A DNA stretch of 38,497 bases from Limosilactobacillus avistercoris (GCF_014836425.1 NZ_JACSQW010000019.1:1-38497); one strand, 5' to 3'; positions 28,807 through 38,420 are shown, counted from the stretch's first letter. Program-made: numbers and translations. The notes: generated from the sequence alone by a model not told the origin.

Positions 28807-28835
28807 TAGACGAATACATGTTCCGGTGATAAACT
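28807..28835 (+). promoter_or_regulatory. uvrBA promoter with LexA (SOS) operator
   Basis: CGAATACATGTTCC (28811-28824) matches the Gram-positive LexA consensus CGAACRNRYGTTYC at 13 of 14 positions. It lies in the spacer of a candidate promoter TAGACG (28807-28812), 17 bp, TAAACT (28830-28835) with an extended TGA just upstream. LexA bound here would block transcription of uvrB-uvrA until DNA damage. Confidence 0.85.
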
Positions 28836-28862
28836 AAAGAGGATAATTGTAACCATTGAGAC

Positions 28863-28898
28863 GGAAGGTAGCAGAGATAAATTGTTGCCTTCCATTTT
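28863..28898 (+). other. Hairpin in the uvrB leader
   Basis: GGAAGGTAGCA (28863-28873) pairs with TGTTGCCTTCC (28883-28893), 11 bp with two G-T pairs, followed by ATTTTC. It lies between the uvrB promoter and its ribosome binding site. It could be a weak attenuator or an mRNA-stabilising hairpin. Confidence 0.55.
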
Positions 28899-28920
28899 CA
28901 GGTACTGAGGAGGATTACTT

Positions 28921-30969
28921 GTGATATATCGCCAACCTCATAAAAATTTTGAATTAGTTTCTGACTATCAACCTACAGGTGATCAACCAGAGGCAATTAA
29001 AGAATTAACTACCGGGATCGAAAAAGGAGAAAAGTCGCAAATCCTACTAGGAGCAACTGGAACTGGGAAGACTTTTACGATCTCCAACGTAATTGCAAAT
29101 GTAAATAAGCCAACATTAATTTTGTCTCACAATAAGACGTTGGCAGGTCAACTATACAGTGAAATGAAGAAGTTCTTTCCCCATAATGCGGTTGAATACT
29201 TTGTTTCCTACTATGATTATTACCAACCAGAAGCCTATGTACCTTCAAGTGATACCTATATTGAAAAAGATGCTTCAATTAATGATGAAATTGATGAGCT
29301 CCGTCATTCTGCAACTAGTTCGCTGATGGAACGTGACGATGTGATTGTCGTTGCTTCAGTTTCCAGTATCTTTGGACTTGGGGACCCAAGTGAATACCAT
29401 AATCACGTTGTTTCGCTACGGGTTGGTCAAGAGATTGAACGGGATCAATTACTGAGAGAATTGGTTAATATCCAGTTCGAACGAAATGATATTGACTTTC
29501 AGCGGGGGCGTTTCCGGGTTCATGGGGATGTTGTTGAAGTTTTCCCGGCATCACGAGAAGATAAGGCGCTGCGGATCGAATTTTTTGGTGACGAGATTGA
29601 TCGGATTCGTGAAGTTGATGCCCTTACTGGTGAAGTAATTGGGGATCGGGAACACATCTCAATCTTCCCGGCGACTCACTTTTTAACTAGTGAAGAAATT
29701 ATGGACCGGGCTCTTCCACAGATCGAAAACGACATGAAAAAGCAGGTTAAGAAGTTTACAAAGGAAGGAAAGTTGCTTGAGGCTGAACGGATTCAGCAAC
29801 GGACGACCTATGATATTGAGATGCTTCGTGAAATGGGCTACTGTAACGGAATCGAAAACTATTCACGGTATATGGATGGACGGAAGCCTGGCGAACCGCC
29901 GTATACACTATTGGACTTCTTCCCTAAGGACTTTCTATTAGTAGTTGATGAATCTCACCAAACGATGCCTCAGGTCCGGGGAATGTACAATGGGGATCGG
30001 GCCCGAAAACAGATGCTAATTGATTATGGATTCCGTTTACCAAGTGCGCTTGATAACCGGCCATTAAAATTGGCAGAGTTTGAAAAGCACGTTAACCAGG
30101 TTGTCTACATGTCTGCTACACCAGGTCCGTATGAGATGGAACAAACTGATCACGTTGTCCAACAAATTATTCGGCCAACTGGCTTGCTTGATCCGACGAT
30201 TGAAGTTCGGCCAGTAATGGGGCAAATTGATGACTTAGTTGGTGAAATTAATAAGCGGATTGAAAAGCATGAGCGGGTCTTTGTAACTACTTTAACCAAG
30301 AAAATGTCAGAGGACTTAACGGATTATCTCAAGGATCTTGGATTAAAGGTAAAGTACCTTCATAGTGATATTAAAACCTTAGAGCGGACTCAGATTATCC
30401 GTGATCTTCGTCTTGGCAAGTTTGATGTTCTGGTAGGGATTAACCTTTTGCGGGAAGGACTCGATGTTCCAGAAGTATCTCTTGTAGCAATTCTTGATGC
30501 TGATAAGGAAGGTTTTTTACGGAATGAACGTTCTTTGATCCAAACAATTGGTCGGGCTGCCCGAAATGCTAATGGTTCAGTAATTATGTATGCTGATACG
30601 GTTACGGATTCAATGCAAAAAGCAATTGATGAAACGAAGCGACGTCGGGAAATCCAGATGGCTTATAATAAGAAACACGGTATTACACCGAAGACCATCA
30701 TTAAGCCAATTCAAGAAGCTATTTCGTCAACTACTAAGACTGAGGATAGCGGTAAGAAGGCCGATGGTACTGAATTTACAAGTAAGGACTTTGCAAAACT
30801 TTCACGTGATGATCAAACTAAGATGATTGAAGAGCTAACCGAACAAATGCGGGCAGCTGCTAAACGCCTTGACTTTGAGCAAGCAGCAACTCTCCGTGAT
30901 ACGGTAATGGAATTAAAGGCACAGATGACAGGAAAGAAAACTAAAAAAGTAAAGCATAGTAAAAAATAA
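28921..30969 (+). CDS. uvrB: Excinuclease ABC subunit B
   Basis: UvrB verifies DNA damage and positions UvrC for incision in nucleotide excision repair. The 682-residue protein has Walker [10 protein letters not shown] near residue 43, the beta-hairpin region [12 protein letters not shown] near 92, the DEAD-like LVVDESHQT near 338, helicase motifs [14 protein letters not shown] and QTIGRAARN near 505-545, and a C-terminal UVR motif ([20 protein letters not shown]) that binds UvrC. The GTG start follows GAGGAGGA. uvrA follows after 20 bp in the same transcript. SOS control is indicated by the upstream LexA box. Confidence 0.98.
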   Translation: MIYRQPHKNFELVSDYQPTGDQPEAIKELTTGIEKGEKSQILLGATGTGKTFTISNVIANVNKPTLILSHNKTLAGQLYSEMKKFFPHNAVEYFVSYYDYYQPEAYVPSSDTYIEKDASINDEIDELRHSATSSLMERDDVIVVASVSSIFGLGDPSEYHNHVVSLRVGQEIERDQLLRELVNIQFERNDIDFQRGRFRVHGDVVEVFPASREDKALRIEFFGDEIDRIREVDALTGEVIGDREHISIFPATHFLTSEEIMDRALPQIENDMKKQVKKFTKEGKLLEAERIQQRTTYDIEMLREMGYCNGIENYSRYMDGRKPGEPPYTLLDFFPKDFLLVVDESHQTMPQVRGMYNGDRARKQMLIDYGFRLPSALDNRPLKLAEFEKHVNQVVYMSATPGPYEMEQTDHVVQQIIRPTGLLDPTIEVRPVMGQIDDLVGEINKRIEKHERVFVTTLTKKMSEDLTDYLKDLGLKVKYLHSDIKTLERTQIIRDLRLGKFDVLVGINLLREGLDVPEVSLVAILDADKEGFLRNERSLIQTIGRAARNANGSVIMYADTVTDSMQKAIDETKRRREIQMAYNKKHGITPKTIIKPIQEAISSTTKTEDSGKKADGTEFTSKDFAKLSRDDQTKMIEELTEQMRAAAKRLDFEQAATLRDTVMELKAQMTGKKTKKVKHSKK

Positions 30970-30989
30970 TAAGAGGGAGTGAGTTATCC

Positions 30990-33839
30990 GTGGCAAACGA
31001 TAAGATTATTATTCATGGTGCGCGGGCACATAATTTAAAGAATATTGATGTAAAAATTCCTAAAAATAAGCTTGTTGTTATTACTGGTTTATCTGGTTCG
31101 GGAAAGAGTTCTTTAGCCTTTGATACCTTATATGCTGAAGGACAACGACGCTATGTTGAGAGCTTATCTGCCTATGCCCGGCAGTTCTTAGGACAAATGG
31201 ATAAGCCAGACGTTGACTCAATTGATGGCCTTTCACCGGCAATCTCAATTGATCAAAAAACCACTTCACATAACCCTCGTTCAACAGTCGGGACGGTTAC
31301 GGAAATTAACGACTTCCTTCGTCTACTTTGGGCTCGGGTTGGGACACCAATTTGTCCAAATGATCATATCCCGATTAGTAGCCAATCACCTGATCAAATG
31401 GTGGATCGGGTATTGGAACTTCCTGAACGAACCCGTCTACAAATTCTTTCACCAGTTGTCCGGGATAAGCGGGGAACTCAGAAGAAGGTTTTTGAGAAGA
31501 TTAAGAAAGAAGGATTTGTCCGAGTTCAAGTTGATGGTGAAACTTATGAACTAGATGAAGTTCCAGAGCTTGATAAGAATAAGAAGCACACCGTTAACGT
31601 GGTCATTGATCGGATTATCATTAAAGATGGAATTCGCTCCCGGCTATTTGACTCGTTTGAAGCAGCCCTTCGTCTAAGTGATGGCTATGCAATCGCAGAT
31701 GTAATTGGTGGCGAACCGATTCCGTTTTCTGAAAAGTACGCTTGTCCAATCTGTGGTTTCACTGTTGGTGAGCTAGAGCCCCGCCTTTTTTCCTTTAACG
31801 CGCCAATTGGGGCTTGTCCAGAATGTGAAGGACTTGGTTCAAAGCTTGAAGTTGATGTTGATCTAGTGGTTCCTGACCGGACAAAGACGCTTCGAAAAGG
31901 GGCGATGATCCCGTGGAACCCGATTTCTTCACAGTATTATCCACAATTACTTGAGCAATTCTGTAAGTCTGCCGGGATCGACATGGATACGCCATTTAAT
32001 AAGTTACCAAAGAAGCAACAACGGCAAGTCTTATATGGTAACGGAGACAAAACATTCCACTTCCATTATGAAAATGACTTTGGTGGTGTCCGTGATGTAG
32101 ATGTTCCATTTGAGGGTGTGATCAACAACGTTAAGCGGCGCTACAAGGAGACTAATTCTGACTTTACCCGGGAGCAAATGCGAAAGTACATGACAGAGTT
32201 ACCATGTCCAGCTTGTTATGGGTATCGGCTTAATCAACGGGCATTAGCCGTAAAAATTGCTGGTCAAAATATTGGTGAAGTTTCTGAATTACCAATTAGT
32301 GAGGCAATTCCATTCTTTAAAGGGATCAAACTTTCTGAACAAAAAGAAAAGATTGCTCGGCCAATCCTCAAGGAAATTTTAGACCGCTTAACCTTTATGA
32401 AAAATGTTGGTGTTGAATACCTAACCCTTAGTCGTTCTGCACGGACACTTTCAGGAGGGGAAGCTCAACGAATTCGTTTGGCTACCCAGATCGGTTCGAA
32501 CCTTTCTGGTGTAATGTACGTTCTTGATGAACCATCGATTGGGTTACACCAGCGGGATAACGATCGCCTAATTTCCTCATTGAAGGCAATGCGGGATCTT
32601 GGGAATACCCTTATCGTTGTTGAACACGATGAGGATACTATGCGTGCGGCCGATTACATTGTTGATATTGGACCAGGTGCTGGAGCTAATGGTGGAAAAG
32701 TAATGGCTGCTGGAACTCCTAAGCAAATTATGCGTTCACGAAAATCATTAACCGGTCAGTACCTTTCAGGAAAAAAGATGATTGAAGTCCCTAAAGAACG
32801 CCGTGAAGGTAACGGAAAACACATAGTCCTTAAAGGCGCCGCCGAAAATAACCTAAAGAACATTGATGTTGATTTTCCCCTTGGTAAATTTATCTGTGTT
32901 ACTGGTGTTTCTGGTTCAGGAAAATCGACCCTGGTTAATATGATCTTGAAACGGATCTTAGCGCAAAAGTTGAATAATAATTCAGCTAAGCCAGGAAAGT
33001 ATAAGTCAATTAGTGGAATTAAGAATATTGAAAAGATCATTGATATTGATCAGTCTCCAATTGGCCGAACACCGCGGAGTAATCCAGCTACCTATACTGG
33101 TGTTTTTGATGATATTCGTGAACTCTTTGCTCAGACTAACCAGGCAAAAATGCGCGGCTACAATAAAGGGCGTTTTAGTTTTAATGTAAAGGGTGGCCGT
33201 TGTGAAGCATGTCATGGTGACGGGATCATTAAGATTGAGATGAACTTCTTACCGGATGTTTATGTTCCATGTGAGGTTTGTCATGGCACTCGTTATAATT
33301 CTGAAACCCTTGAAGTTGAGTACAAGGGGAAGAATATTTCACAAGTCTTGAACATGACCGTTTCCGAAGCATTGAAATTCTTCAGTGCAATTCCCAAGAT
33401 TAAGCGAAAACTCCAAACAATTGAAGATGTTGGTTTAGGTTATGTTACTCTTGGTCAACCAGCAACGACGCTTTCAGGTGGTGAAGCCCAACGAATGAAG
33501 TTGGCCGCCGAACTCCACCGGCAATCACGAGGGAAGAGTTTCTATATTCTTGATGAACCAACGACGGGACTACATATGGATGATATTAAACGGTTATTGG
33601 CAGTTTTGCAGCGACTCGTCGATGCAGGAAACACTGTTTTAGTGATTGAACACGATCTTGATGTCGTTAAGTCTGCTGACTGGTTAATTGATCTTGGCCC
33701 TGAGGGAGGGGATGCAGGTGGTTATGTTGTAGCTACCGGGACTCCCGAAGAAGTTGCTCAAGTTAAGGAAAGTTATACCGGACAATATCTGAAGAAGATG
33801 TTGGAACGGGATAAGGAACTTGAAGAGAAGAAAAAGTAG
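30990..33839 (+). CDS. uvrA: Excinuclease ABC subunit A
   Basis: UvrA is the dimeric ABC-type ATPase that finds lesions and loads UvrB. The 949-residue protein has two ATPase modules: Walker [10 protein letters not shown] near residue 32 with signature [13 protein letters not shown] near 487, and Walker [10 protein letters not shown] near 641 with [16 protein letters not shown] near 828. Zinc modules are CPICGF...CPEC near 253-280 and CEACHGDG...CEVCHG near 738-764. Full length. The GTG start follows GAGGGAG. It is co-transcribed with uvrB and closed by a hairpin terminator. Confidence 0.99.
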   Translation: MANDKIIIHGARAHNLKNIDVKIPKNKLVVITGLSGSGKSSLAFDTLYAEGQRRYVESLSAYARQFLGQMDKPDVDSIDGLSPAISIDQKTTSHNPRSTVGTVTEINDFLRLLWARVGTPICPNDHIPISSQSPDQMVDRVLELPERTRLQILSPVVRDKRGTQKKVFEKIKKEGFVRVQVDGETYELDEVPELDKNKKHTVNVVIDRIIIKDGIRSRLFDSFEAALRLSDGYAIADVIGGEPIPFSEKYACPICGFTVGELEPRLFSFNAPIGACPECEGLGSKLEVDVDLVVPDRTKTLRKGAMIPWNPISSQYYPQLLEQFCKSAGIDMDTPFNKLPKKQQRQVLYGNGDKTFHFHYENDFGGVRDVDVPFEGVINNVKRRYKETNSDFTREQMRKYMTELPCPACYGYRLNQRALAVKIAGQNIGEVSELPISEAIPFFKGIKLSEQKEKIARPILKEILDRLTFMKNVGVEYLTLSRSARTLSGGEAQRIRLATQIGSNLSGVMYVLDEPSIGLHQRDNDRLISSLKAMRDLGNTLIVVEHDEDTMRAADYIVDIGPGAGANGGKVMAAGTPKQIMRSRKSLTGQYLSGKKMIEVPKERREGNGKHIVLKGAAENNLKNIDVDFPLGKFICVTGVSGSGKSTLVNMILKRILAQKLNNNSAKPGKYKSISGIKNIEKIIDIDQSPIGRTPRSNPATYTGVFDDIRELFAQTNQAKMRGYNKGRFSFNVKGGRCEACHGDGIIKIEMNFLPDVYVPCEVCHGTRYNSETLEVEYKGKNISQVLNMTVSEALKFFSAIPKIKRKLQTIEDVGLGYVTLGQPATTLSGGEAQRMKLAAELHRQSRGKSFYILDEPTTGLHMDDIKRLLAVLQRLVDAGNTVLVIEHDLDVVKSADWLIDLGPEGGDAGGYVVATGTPEEVAQVKESYTGQYLKKMLERDKELEEKKK

Positions 33840-33855
33840 CATATAACCTAAGATT

Positions 33856-33892
33856 AGTTCAGGATGATTGTAAATTGTCCTGAACTTTTTTC
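33856..33892 (+). terminator. uvrBA terminator
   Basis: AGTTCAGGA (33856-33864) pairs perfectly with TCCTGAACT (33878-33886), followed by TTTTTCTTT. Confidence 0.93.
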
Positions 33893-33900
33893 TTTATGTA

Positions 33901-33983
33901 TGAGATGCCTCCTTCCTAGTCGCAAGCCGCCGTTGTCAGGAGAAATTGCTAGCCTTCCGCAAGTCCTTTGCTGGCTCGCACTC
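33901..33983 (-). repeat. Structured intergenic element, partial copy C
   Basis: On the minus strand this reads from GAGTGCGAGCCAGCAAAGG to ...CTAGGAAGGAGGC and closely matches the first 70 or so bases of copy B (GAGTGTGAGCCAGCAAAGG, AAGGCTAG.AATTTCTCCTGAC, CTAGGAAGG). It lacks the 3' half, so the outer stems and the ATTTTGACTTGGTT flank are missing. It lies between the uvrA terminator and the rapZ promoter. Confidence 0.75.
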
Positions 33984-33992
33984 TTTTTTTGA

Positions 33993-34021
33993 AAGACACG
34001 CCCGGGGTGTTGTGATACAAT
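33993..34021 (+). promoter_or_regulatory. Promoter of rapZ-yvcK-whiA
   Basis: AAGACA (33993-33998), 17 bp, TACAAT (34016-34021) with an extended TGA directly before it, 34 bp upstream of the rapZ start. Confidence 0.65.
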
Positions 34022-34055
34022 GGTTAAGTATAAGTGTAGAAAAGAGGGGGAGAAA

Positions 34056-34925
34056 ATGGATAAAAAGATGCGAGTGGTTATTATCACTGGAATGAGCGGT
34101 GCCGGCAAAACTGTTGCTGTTCATAGCTTTGAAGACTTAGGTTACTTTGTGTTTGACAATATGTTACCTAACTTAGCAGGAAAGTTTGTCGATGTAATGG
34201 AGAAGGCCAGTCAGTTTGATAAGGTCGCAATGGTGATGGATTCTCGTTCTCAGGGATTTTATGATCAGGTGTTACCAGCAATTAAGGAATTAAAGAAGCG
34301 TGAGGACCTTGAGGTTAGCGTTCTCTTCCTTGATGCAGATGATAATAAACTAATTTCTCGTTATAAGGAAACACGGCGTTCGCACCCGTTGTCTCCTCAT
34401 GGAAGATTACTAGATGGAGTAACTGCTGAACGAAAGCTCCTTAATAATTTAAAGAGTGAGTCAGATGTCCGGATTGATACCACAACTTTGACACCGCGGA
34501 ACCTTAAATTGCGGATCAATAAGATTTTTGGTCACGGCGAAGGAAGTAATTTCTACGTTGAAGTGATGTCATTTGGGTTTAAGTATGGGATTCCGTTAGA
34601 TGCTGATATTGTCCTTGATGTTCGTTTTCTCCCCAACCCCTTCTATGTTCCAGAGCTCAAACACTTGACTGGAAATGACGTTCCAGTTCAAGAATATGTG
34701 ATGAAAAGTCCATTGGCGAAGGAATTTTACAGTCATTTGAAGGCGCTGTTAGAAACAGCAATGCCCGGATATATCCATGAAGGGAAGAGCAGCCTTACAA
34801 TTGCAATTGGTTGTACGGGTGGACAACACCGTTCCGTTACAATTGCCAATAAGGTTGCGGAAGATCTAAAAAACGATGGTTACCAAGTAAATGTTCACCA
34901 TCGAGATGTGGATAAAGCAAAATAA
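34056..34925 (+). CDS. rapZ: RapZ, nucleotide-binding adaptor (YvcJ)
   Basis: The 289-residue protein has the P-loop GMSGAGKT at residues 12-19, DLGYFVFDNMLP just after, a Walker B-like VLFLDADDN near 93, RRSHPL near 109, and the C-terminal domain from about 155 ending GCTGGQHRSVTIANKVAEDL near 255. In E. coli RapZ guides RNase E to the GlmZ small RNA to control amino-sugar synthesis. In Firmicutes YvcJ is a GTPase/ATPase with a role in competence and envelope homeostasis that is less clear. The ATG at 34056 follows GAGGGGGAG. It is the first gene of the conserved rapZ-yvcK-whiA cluster. Confidence 0.97.
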   Translation: MDKKMRVVIITGMSGAGKTVAVHSFEDLGYFVFDNMLPNLAGKFVDVMEKASQFDKVAMVMDSRSQGFYDQVLPAIKELKKREDLEVSVLFLDADDNKLISRYKETRRSHPLSPHGRLLDGVTAERKLLNNLKSESDVRIDTTTLTPRNLKLRINKIFGHGEGSNFYVEVMSFGFKYGIPLDADIVLDVRFLPNPFYVPELKHLTGNDVPVQEYVMKSPLAKEFYSHLKALLETAMPGYIHEGKSSLTIAIGCTGGQHRSVTIANKVAEDLKNDGYQVNVHHRDVDKAK

Positions 34926-34944
34926 TCAGTAGAGGAAGGATCAT

Positions 34945-35931
34945 ATGTTTCACAAGCCAAAGATCGTTGTGATCGGGGGTGGAACCGGATTACCGGTTGT
35001 TCTCCGTGGATTACGCGATCAAAATGCCGATATCACAGCAGTAGTTACTGTTGCTGATGATGGTGGTTCATCAGGTATTTTACGGAATTATATTAATGTG
35101 GTTCCACCTGGTGATATCCGAAATGTTTTGGTTGCCCTTTCCGAGTTACCAAAACTTCAACGGGAAATTTTTCAGTACCGCTTTAAGACGACTGATCAAT
35201 TTTTAGCTGGTCACGCGATCGGTAATCTTATCATCTCCGCACTTTCAGAAATGCAGGGTGATATTTTTGATGCTGTCCAGGAGCTTTCAGGAATGATGGA
35301 AATTCAGGGACATGTTTTCCCTGTTTCTGACGAACCATTAACGTTGAACGCTGAATTTACTGATGGTTCAACGTTGAGCGGTGAATCAGAAATTACTCAT
35401 GCCCATAAGCAAATTAAACGAGTATGGGTAACACCATCAAATGATCAGGATGGTCACGAAGCCAAAGCTGTTCCTGAAGTAATTAAGGCAATTGAAAATG
35501 CGGATCAAATTGTCTTGGGACCGGGAAGCTTGTTCACCAGTATTCTCCCTAATTTGATGATTCATGATGTTGCTAAGGCCGTTTGTGAAAGTAAAGCTGA
35601 AGTTGTCTATATCTGTAATATCATGACGCAAAAAGGAGAAACCGATCACTTCACTGATGCTGATCATGTTCGTGTTTTGAACCGACACCTTGGTAAAAAC
35701 TTTATTAATACTGTTCTGGTAAATATTGAACCAGTTCCTGACAATTATATTGATTTTAAAGAATGGAATGAAATTTCCCAGCCTGTTGGCCATGATTTCC
35801 AAGGCTTACGTAAGCAGGGATGTCGGGTAATTAGTTCTAATTTCTTGCAGCTAAAGGATAATGGAGCATTTCATGACCGTGATAAGGTCGTTAATGAATT
35901 AATGAATCGCCTCCATGAAGTTCACGATTAG
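34945..35931 (+). CDS. yvcK: YvcK/MgfK, gluconeogenesis and envelope factor
   Basis: A 328-residue protein of the YvcK/CofD-like family, with the N-terminal nucleotide-binding [14 protein letters not shown] at residues 10-23, [12 protein letters not shown] near 38, [13 protein letters not shown] near 54, [12 protein letters not shown] near 90 and [13 protein letters not shown] near 193. In B. subtilis it binds UDP-sugars and is needed for normal shape and growth on gluconeogenic carbon sources. It sits 19 bp after rapZ. Its stop codon (35929-35931) runs into the whiA ribosome site GGAGG. Confidence 0.96.
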   Translation: MFHKPKIVVIGGGTGLPVVLRGLRDQNADITAVVTVADDGGSSGILRNYINVVPPGDIRNVLVALSELPKLQREIFQYRFKTTDQFLAGHAIGNLIISALSEMQGDIFDAVQELSGMMEIQGHVFPVSDEPLTLNAEFTDGSTLSGESEITHAHKQIKRVWVTPSNDQDGHEAKAVPEVIKAIENADQIVLGPGSLFTSILPNLMIHDVAKAVCESKAEVVYICNIMTQKGETDHFTDADHVRVLNRHLGKNFINTVLVNIEPVPDNYIDFKEWNEISQPVGHDFQGLRKQGCRVISSNFLQLKDNGAFHDRDKVVNELMNRLHEVHD

Positions 35932-35944
35932 GAGGTGCTCAACC

Positions 35945-36886
35945 TTGTCCTATGCTAGTGATGTTAAAAAAGAGCTAACAGCGATTAAGGTTCACCGTGA
36001 TAATGCCAAGGCCGAATTAATGGCTCTCATCAGGATGAATGGTTCAATCGGGATTAGTAACCACCACCTAGTATTAAATATTCAGACTGAAAATCCAGCA
36101 ATTGCTCGCCGGATTTATTCTTTGCTGAAAGACTTTTACCACGTTGAAAGTGAGATTGTTGTCCGTCGAAAAATGAAACTGAAAAAGAACAACCAATATA
36201 TTGTTCGGTTACGTTATTCGGCAGAACGGGTTCTTGATGACTTAAAGATTTTGCAGGGGATGCAGATAAAAGAGCAGGTTCCCGTAGAATTATTAAAGGA
36301 TGAGTGGATGGCTCGCTCATACTTACGTGGTGCATTTTTAGCAGGTGGATCGGTGAATAATCCTGAAACTTCTCGTTATCATCTTGAGATTTATTCTTTA
36401 TACGAAGAACATAATGAGATTATTGCTAAAATGATGAATCAGTTTGGCCTAAATGCGCAAACAACAGCTCGGCGGAGTGGCTATATCGTTTATCTTAAGG
36501 AAGCCGAAAAAATTGCTAATTTTATGTCACTGATTGGCGCAACAAATTCAATGCTCCAATTTGAAAATATTCGGATTGTTCGTGACATGCGTAATTCAGT
36601 CAATCGCTTGGTTAATTGTGAAAATGCCAATATGAATAAGATTGCCAATGCTTCAACCAGGCAAATTGAGAATATTAAATTGATTGAGGCCCGAGTTGGT
36701 TTGGAAAGCTTACCAGATAAATTACGGGAAATTGCTGAAACAAGATTAGCGCATCAAGAAGTTAGTTTAAAAGAGCTTGGTGAATTAGTTCCTGGTGGTC
36801 CAATTTCCAAGTCCGGAGTAAATCACAGATTGCGAAAATTAAATGCCTATGCCGATGAGTTACGTGGTCAAATTGCAACTAAATAA
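35945..36886 (+). CDS. whiA: WhiA, sporulation-regulator-type DNA-binding protein
   Basis: The 313-residue protein joins an N-terminal LAGLIDADG-like fold (about residues 1-200, including [16 protein letters not shown] near 123) to a C-terminal helix-turn-helix (about 260-300, [23 protein letters not shown] with core [10 protein letters not shown]). WhiA controls cell division genes in actinomycetes and affects division and chromosome segregation in B. subtilis. I chose the TTG at 35945, 8 bp after AGGAGG; the protein then starts [12 protein letters not shown], as in relatives. The ATG at 35915 lies within yvcK and would add 10 unrelated residues. Confidence 0.96.
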   Translation: MSYASDVKKELTAIKVHRDNAKAELMALIRMNGSIGISNHHLVLNIQTENPAIARRIYSLLKDFYHVESEIVVRRKMKLKKNNQYIVRLRYSAERVLDDLKILQGMQIKEQVPVELLKDEWMARSYLRGAFLAGGSVNNPETSRYHLEIYSLYEEHNEIIAKMMNQFGLNAQTTARRSGYIVYLKEAEKIANFMSLIGATNSMLQFENIRIVRDMRNSVNRLVNCENANMNKIANASTRQIENIKLIEARVGLESLPDKLREIAETRLAHQEVSLKELGELVPGGPISKSGVNHRLRKLNAYADELRGQIATK

Positions 36887-36920
36887 AAAAGAGACCGGAA
36901 TTTTTCCGGTCTCTTTTTTT
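36885..36920. terminator. Bidirectional terminator between whiA and clpP
   Basis: A 16-bp perfect stem (36885-36900 with 36904-36919; core GAGACCGGAA/TTCCGGTCTC) with a three-base loop, flanked by A and T runs. It starts within the whiA stop codon and serves both converging genes. Confidence 0.95.
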
Positions 36921-36935
36921 AACTTAGTTACTAAA

Positions 36936-37529
36936 TTACTTTAACTTAGAATTATTTTCCATGATTCCGTCAAGTAGACCATAGTCAACAGCTTCTTGAG
37001 CGGTTAAGTAGTGATCACGTTCGGTATCACGGTTAATTTTTTCTATCGGTTGTCCTGAATTCTTGGCCAGAATTTCATTAATCATCTTCCGGGTCTTCAA
37101 GATTTCAGTAGCAGCAATTTCAATTTCGGTTTGTTGACCTTGAGCACCACCAGATGGTTGGTGAATCAAGACTTGTGAGTGTGGCAAACCAAAACGCTTA
37201 CCCTTAGCACCAGATGATACCAAGACACTAGCCATTGAAGCAGCCATTCCGATAACAATAGTTTGGACATCAGACTTGATAAAGTTCATGGTATCGTAAA
37301 TTGCCATTCCAGAGGTAACTACACCACCTGGAGAATTAATGTAAAGGTAAATATCTTTAGTAGAGTCTTGCGCATCCAAGAAAAGCAATTGCGCAACGAT
37401 TGAATTAGCCATGTCGTCTTCGATTGGACCAGATAACATAATGATCCGATCCTTTAGAAGCCGTGAGTAAATGTCATATGCACGTTCACCACGAGATGAT
37501 TGTTCAATGACAGTTGGAACTAAATTCAT
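36936..37529 (-). CDS. clpP: ATP-dependent Clp protease, proteolytic subunit
   Basis: ClpP forms the barrel-shaped serine protease that degrades proteins unfolded by ClpX, ClpC or ClpE. The 197-residue protein has the catalytic triad S98 (GMAASMAS), H123 (LIHQPSGG) and D172 (ERDHYL), and MVPTVIEQ-like [22 protein letters not shown] at the start (core VPTVIEQ). The ribosome site GGGAGG precedes the ATG. It is monocistronic. Transcription is controlled by CtsR, whose operator overlaps the promoter. Confidence 0.99.
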   Translation of the reverse strand: MNLVPTVIEQSSRGERAYDIYSRLLKDRIIMLSGPIEDDMANSIVAQLLFLDAQDSTKDIYLYINSPGGVVTSGMAIYDTMNFIKSDVQTIVIGMAASMASVLVSSGAKGKRFGLPHSQVLIHQPSGGAQGQQTEIEIAATEILKTRKMINEILAKNSGQPIEKINRDTERDHYLTAQEAVDYGLLDGIMENNSKLK

Positions 37530-37589
37530 AGTAAATTGGCCTCCCTTATTTTTAGCACTTGTTAGTCTTATTTGCTAACTTATGTGAAT

Positions 37590-37619
37590 ACTATACTCGT
37601 TTGGTCAAAAAAGGTCAAA
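37590..37619 (-). promoter_or_regulatory. clpP promoter with CtsR operator
   Basis: GGTCAAAAAAGGTCAAA on the plus strand (37603-37619) fits the CtsR heptad repeat consensus RGTCAAA-NAN-RGTCAAA perfectly. On the minus strand the promoter is TTGACC (37618-37613), 17 bp, TATAGT (37595-37590), so the operator covers the -35 box and part of the spacer. Heat-shock derepression by loss of CtsR is expected. Confidence 0.96.
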
Positions 37620-37677
37620 TATTTTGCTATAAAATAATTAACCTTTTTTGCGGTAAAATAACTGGGAGCTTTAATTA

Positions 37678-37725
37678 AAAGAAGTTACTAACTAGGTACT
37701 TAAAGTATTAGTTAGTAACTTCTTT
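37678..37725 (-). terminator. Long hairpin terminator of the 37-codon gene
   Basis: A 17-bp perfect stem (37678-37694 with 37709-37725; core GAAGTTACTAACTA) around a loop that itself contains TACT/AGTA. Read on the minus strand it is followed by a T-rich stretch (TTTTAATTAAAG), which fits termination of the small gene ending at 37810. The plus-strand side has a weaker T run. Confidence 0.75.
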
Positions 37726-37809
37726 ATTCTTAATCAATTTAGAATAGTAATGGTTGGTTAATTATTAATAGAGGGAGATAAAATAATAAACCATAATTAT
37801 TGTTGATTA

Positions 37810-37923
37810 TTAGTGAAGGCCTTTAGCAATTAAAGCCAATTCAGTGGCAGCTGATTCTTTATCAAGAACTGTCCAGTCAGTATTATTGAATTTAACGAAT
37901 GCTTCGAACATATCTTTAGTCAT
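37810..37923 (-). CDS. Putative 37-residue small protein
   Basis: An open frame ATG...TAA encoding MTKDMFEAFVKFNNTDWTVL followed by DKESAATELALIAKGLH. An AGAGG ribosome site lies about 10 bp before the ATG, a plausible promoter lies upstream (37987-38016) and a strong hairpin terminator downstream (37678-37725), so it looks like a complete monocistronic gene. The product is slightly acidic and probably partly helical, with no membrane segment or signal peptide. I do not recognise it. It resembles neither a toxin nor a two-glycine bacteriocin precursor closely enough to name. Confidence 0.62.
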   Translation of the reverse strand: MTKDMFEAFVKFNNTDWTVLDKESAATELALIAKGLH

Positions 37924-37986
37924 AATAAATTACCTCTTTTTTATATTAGTGAGCTCTTTAATTGGCTCCTTCTTGATTACGACTAT

Positions 37987-38016
37987 ATAGTACCTCATAT
38001 TGGTATGTTTTGTAAA
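37987..38016 (-). promoter_or_regulatory. Promoter of the 37-codon gene
   Basis: On the minus strand, TTTACA (38016-38011), 18 bp, TACTAT (37992-37987). A short dyad TACC-N7-GGTA (37991-38005) lies in the spacer. Confidence 0.45.
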
Positions 38017-38139
38017 TTATTTATATTATTAGCTTTTCAAGGCGACAATATTTAATTGGTATAGGTACGCTTGAGAAAATATTTTAGCTGTTAATCATTG
38101 TCATAGCGGGATCGAACGGTTAGTGATTCTTTAGAAGGG

Positions 38140-38168
38140 TTGCTTTTTAAGACCATGCCCGGTATAAT
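38140..38168 (+). promoter_or_regulatory. Promoter of the 43-codon gene
   Basis: TTGCTT (38140-38145), 17 bp, perfect TATAAT (38163-38168), 47 bp before the start codon. The stretch 38017-38139 before it holds no gene that I can support. Confidence 0.75.
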
Positions 38169-38215
38169 TGGAGCGTTAATTATTTTACGTTTAATATATT
38201 AAGGAGGCATTTGCT

Positions 38216-38347
38216 ATGCGTAAAGCACACCCATACGGCGTTCAAGGTCGTCGGCCAATTGCTCCTAAGTACAAGCGAGCATTAAAGGAAAAAAAGATTG
38301 AAGCTATTCGTAAGTGGGCTAAGGAAAAGCCAGCTGAAGAAAAGTAA
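38216..38347 (+). CDS. Putative 43-residue basic small protein
   Basis: MRKAHPYGVQGRRPIAPKYK, then RALKEKKIEAIRKWAKEKPAEEK. The ATG follows a near-perfect ribosome site AAGGAGG at 8 bp. A strong promoter lies upstream and a 25-bp perfect hairpin terminator begins 8 bp after the stop. The protein is very basic: an Arg/Pro-rich N-terminal half, then a Lys/Glu-rich helix. It has no membrane segment or signal. Codons match those of highly expressed neighbours (GGT, CGT, AAG, GAA). Charge and size suggest RNA, ribosome or DNA binding, but I do not recognise a family. Confidence 0.78.
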   Translation: MRKAHPYGVQGRRPIAPKYKRALKEKKIEAIRKWAKEKPAEEK

Positions 38348-38355
38348 TTTAGCTT

Positions 38356-38410
38356 TATAAAGTAAAAAAGATTGGTAAGAGTAATTCTTACCAATCTTTT
38401 TTACTTTATA
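38356..38410. terminator. 25-bp perfect hairpin terminator
   Basis: Arms 38356-38380 and 38386-38410 are perfectly complementary around the five-base loop GTAAT. The core is GATTGGTAAGA/TCTTACCAATC with A and T runs inside the stem, so it can act in both directions. Confidence 0.93.
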
Positions 38411-38420
38411 TAAACAATTG

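Noticed and set aside
33854-34124. Minus-strand open frames of 84 and 62 codons over the uvrA-rapZ gap
   Set aside because: They are formed by the partial repeat copy C and the reverse of the rapZ start, with no ribosome site.
37768-37800. Ribosome-site-like AGAGGGAG followed by ATAATAAACCATAATTATTG
   Set aside because: No ATG, GTG or TTG at a workable distance and an early stop. It may be a remnant of a lost small gene, but nothing supports it.
37991-38005. TACCTCATATTGGTA as an operator for the 37-codon gene
   Set aside because: Only the outer four base pairs are symmetric, too little to call an operator; it is mentioned only with the promoter.
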